From Simplicispira psychrophila DSM 11588 (GTDB taxonomy: Bacteria; Pseudomonadota; Gammaproteobacteria; Burkholderiales; Burkholderiaceae_C), in contig NZ_JHYS01000014.1 in assembly GCF_000688255.1 (NCBI RefSeq), forward strand, positions 27,058 to 91,057: a stretch of 64,000 nt of DNA. The letters are read 5' to 3'. Positions 63,595-64,000 of this stretch are shown in pieces; the stretch's first letter is position 1; each line of letters starts with the position of its first letter. The notes beneath the pieces are model-generated. The model had not been told where the DNA came from, searched no databases, and saw nothing but the letters and a program-made list of their open reading frames with translations. The translations under genes and the position numbers were made by a program.

Positions 63595-64000
63595 AAACTC
63601 TTGCTTACCCCCTAAAGCCGCTGCTATGATGGAGGGCTTCGCTGCACGGAAGGTGTCTTTTAAAAGTCATTGTGTGTAGAGTCAGGAGGTTGGTTTCAAA
63701 AGCCGGCAAGTGGCGGCTGCGAAAGCGGCGGGGAGAGAAAAGTTTTGGGTTTTGGAGGAAAGGGGTAAAAACCCGATGTATACTTCAAGGCTTGGCTGGA
63801 AACGATAGCTACTTCGGTAGTTGTAGTGTTCAGCGAAACGGCTAGAAAGTTTAAATAACCTTCTAGTTGACAGGGATTAAAAAACTCTGTTAGAATTCAA
63901 GGCTCAGCTGATCGCAGCTAAGCAGGCAGAAAAAAAGACCTCGGTCTTATAAATCTGTCAGGAACCTTAAAAATATACAGCCGATAAGCGTGGGCGTTTG
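63595..64000 (+). promoter_or_regulatory. Gene-free upstream region, probably of an rRNA operon
   Basis: About 400 bases without a gene. It contains a likely early promoter (TTGCTT 63602-63607, 18-bp spacer, TATGAT 63626-63631) and a strong one at 63867-63896. A UUCG-loop hairpin (CTAC-TTCG-GTAG, about 63810-63821) lies between them, and an AAGAC/GTCTT hairpin (about 63936-63949) follows the second promoter. The final bases CCGATAAGCGTGGGCG resemble Comamonadaceae 16S leader sequences as I recall them. The 16S gene itself is not in the window. Confidence 0.6.
63867..63896 (+). promoter_or_regulatory. Strong sigma-70 promoter (putative rrn promoter)
   Basis: A perfect -35 TTGACA (63867-63872) and -10 TAGAAT (63891-63896) are separated by 18 bp. 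Confidence 0.75.

Noticed and set aside
1..64000. tRNA or rRNA genes within the window.
   Set aside because: No cloverleaf with a GGTTCRA-type T loop and no 16S/23S/5S core sequence was recognised in the intergenic spaces by eye.

Overview
The window looks like a chromosomal segment of a GC-rich betaproteobacterium, most likely Burkholderiales, family Comamonadaceae (Acidovorax/Rhodoferax/Polaromonas-like). The evidence is a set of gene neighbourhoods typical of that group: hpf-ptsN-hprK, fur-bamE-dapB, exbB-exbD-leuS-lptE-holA-proA, MarR-recA-recX, tsaB-rimI-UDG and purC/purE/purK/tsaC. Species assignment is not possible by eye.

Layout. 1-2350: the 3' remnant of a Mu-like prophage (portal C-terminus, MuF head protein with a C-terminal nuclease-like domain, gpG-like protein), ending in what looks like a Mu-type transposase-binding end against a NUDIX gene. 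2897-7537: a gas-sensing block with norR, three perfect NorR boxes and a sigma-54 promoter driving a hemerythrin, then a chemoreceptor plus bacteriohemerythrin. 7617-15735: a phosphatase, a UvrD-like helicase coupled to a topoisomerase III with a C-terminal SWIB domain, a SET-domain protein, birA and a SPOR-like protein. 15825-20347: a two-component system, a MarR regulator, then recA-recX with an SOS box. 20397-25738: a thiosulfate-dehydrogenase-like cytochrome pair, argC and sucCD. 25933-31223: CHASE2-PP2C-FHA signalling genes without a kinase, corA with a structured leader, and a uracil-DNA glycosylase-like gene. 31231-37043: rimI, tsaB, dacB, then a GDSL lipoprotein, an OmpW porin and a degenerate GDSL homologue.

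37106-43216 holds the purine genes tsaC-purK-purE and purC. They are separated by a thioredoxin-TPR gene and a collapsed type I-E CRISPR locus, in which a truncated cas3 runs directly into the second of two CRISPR repeats. 43601-63594 is mostly housekeeping: hpf, ptsN, hprK, fur, bamE, dapB, exbBD, leuS, lptE, holA, dodecin, proA, trkA-trkH, gshA, kup, a BenE-family transporter and gshB. The last 400 bases have a strong promoter and look like the upstream region of an rRNA operon whose 16S gene would lie just outside.

The most unusual signal is a short, roughly 55-nt dispersed palindromic repeat. It occurs both between genes and inside coding sequences (purK, thioredoxin, cas3, exbB, leuS, proA, probably topB and tsaC), where it keeps the reading frame open and encodes extra residues. 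It also supplies the 3' ends of some genes, such as the helicase gene. Other points of interest are the cas3-CRISPR fusion, the predicted GDSL pseudoenzyme, the structured corA leader, the kinase-less PP2C/FHA cluster and the SWIB/SET pair.
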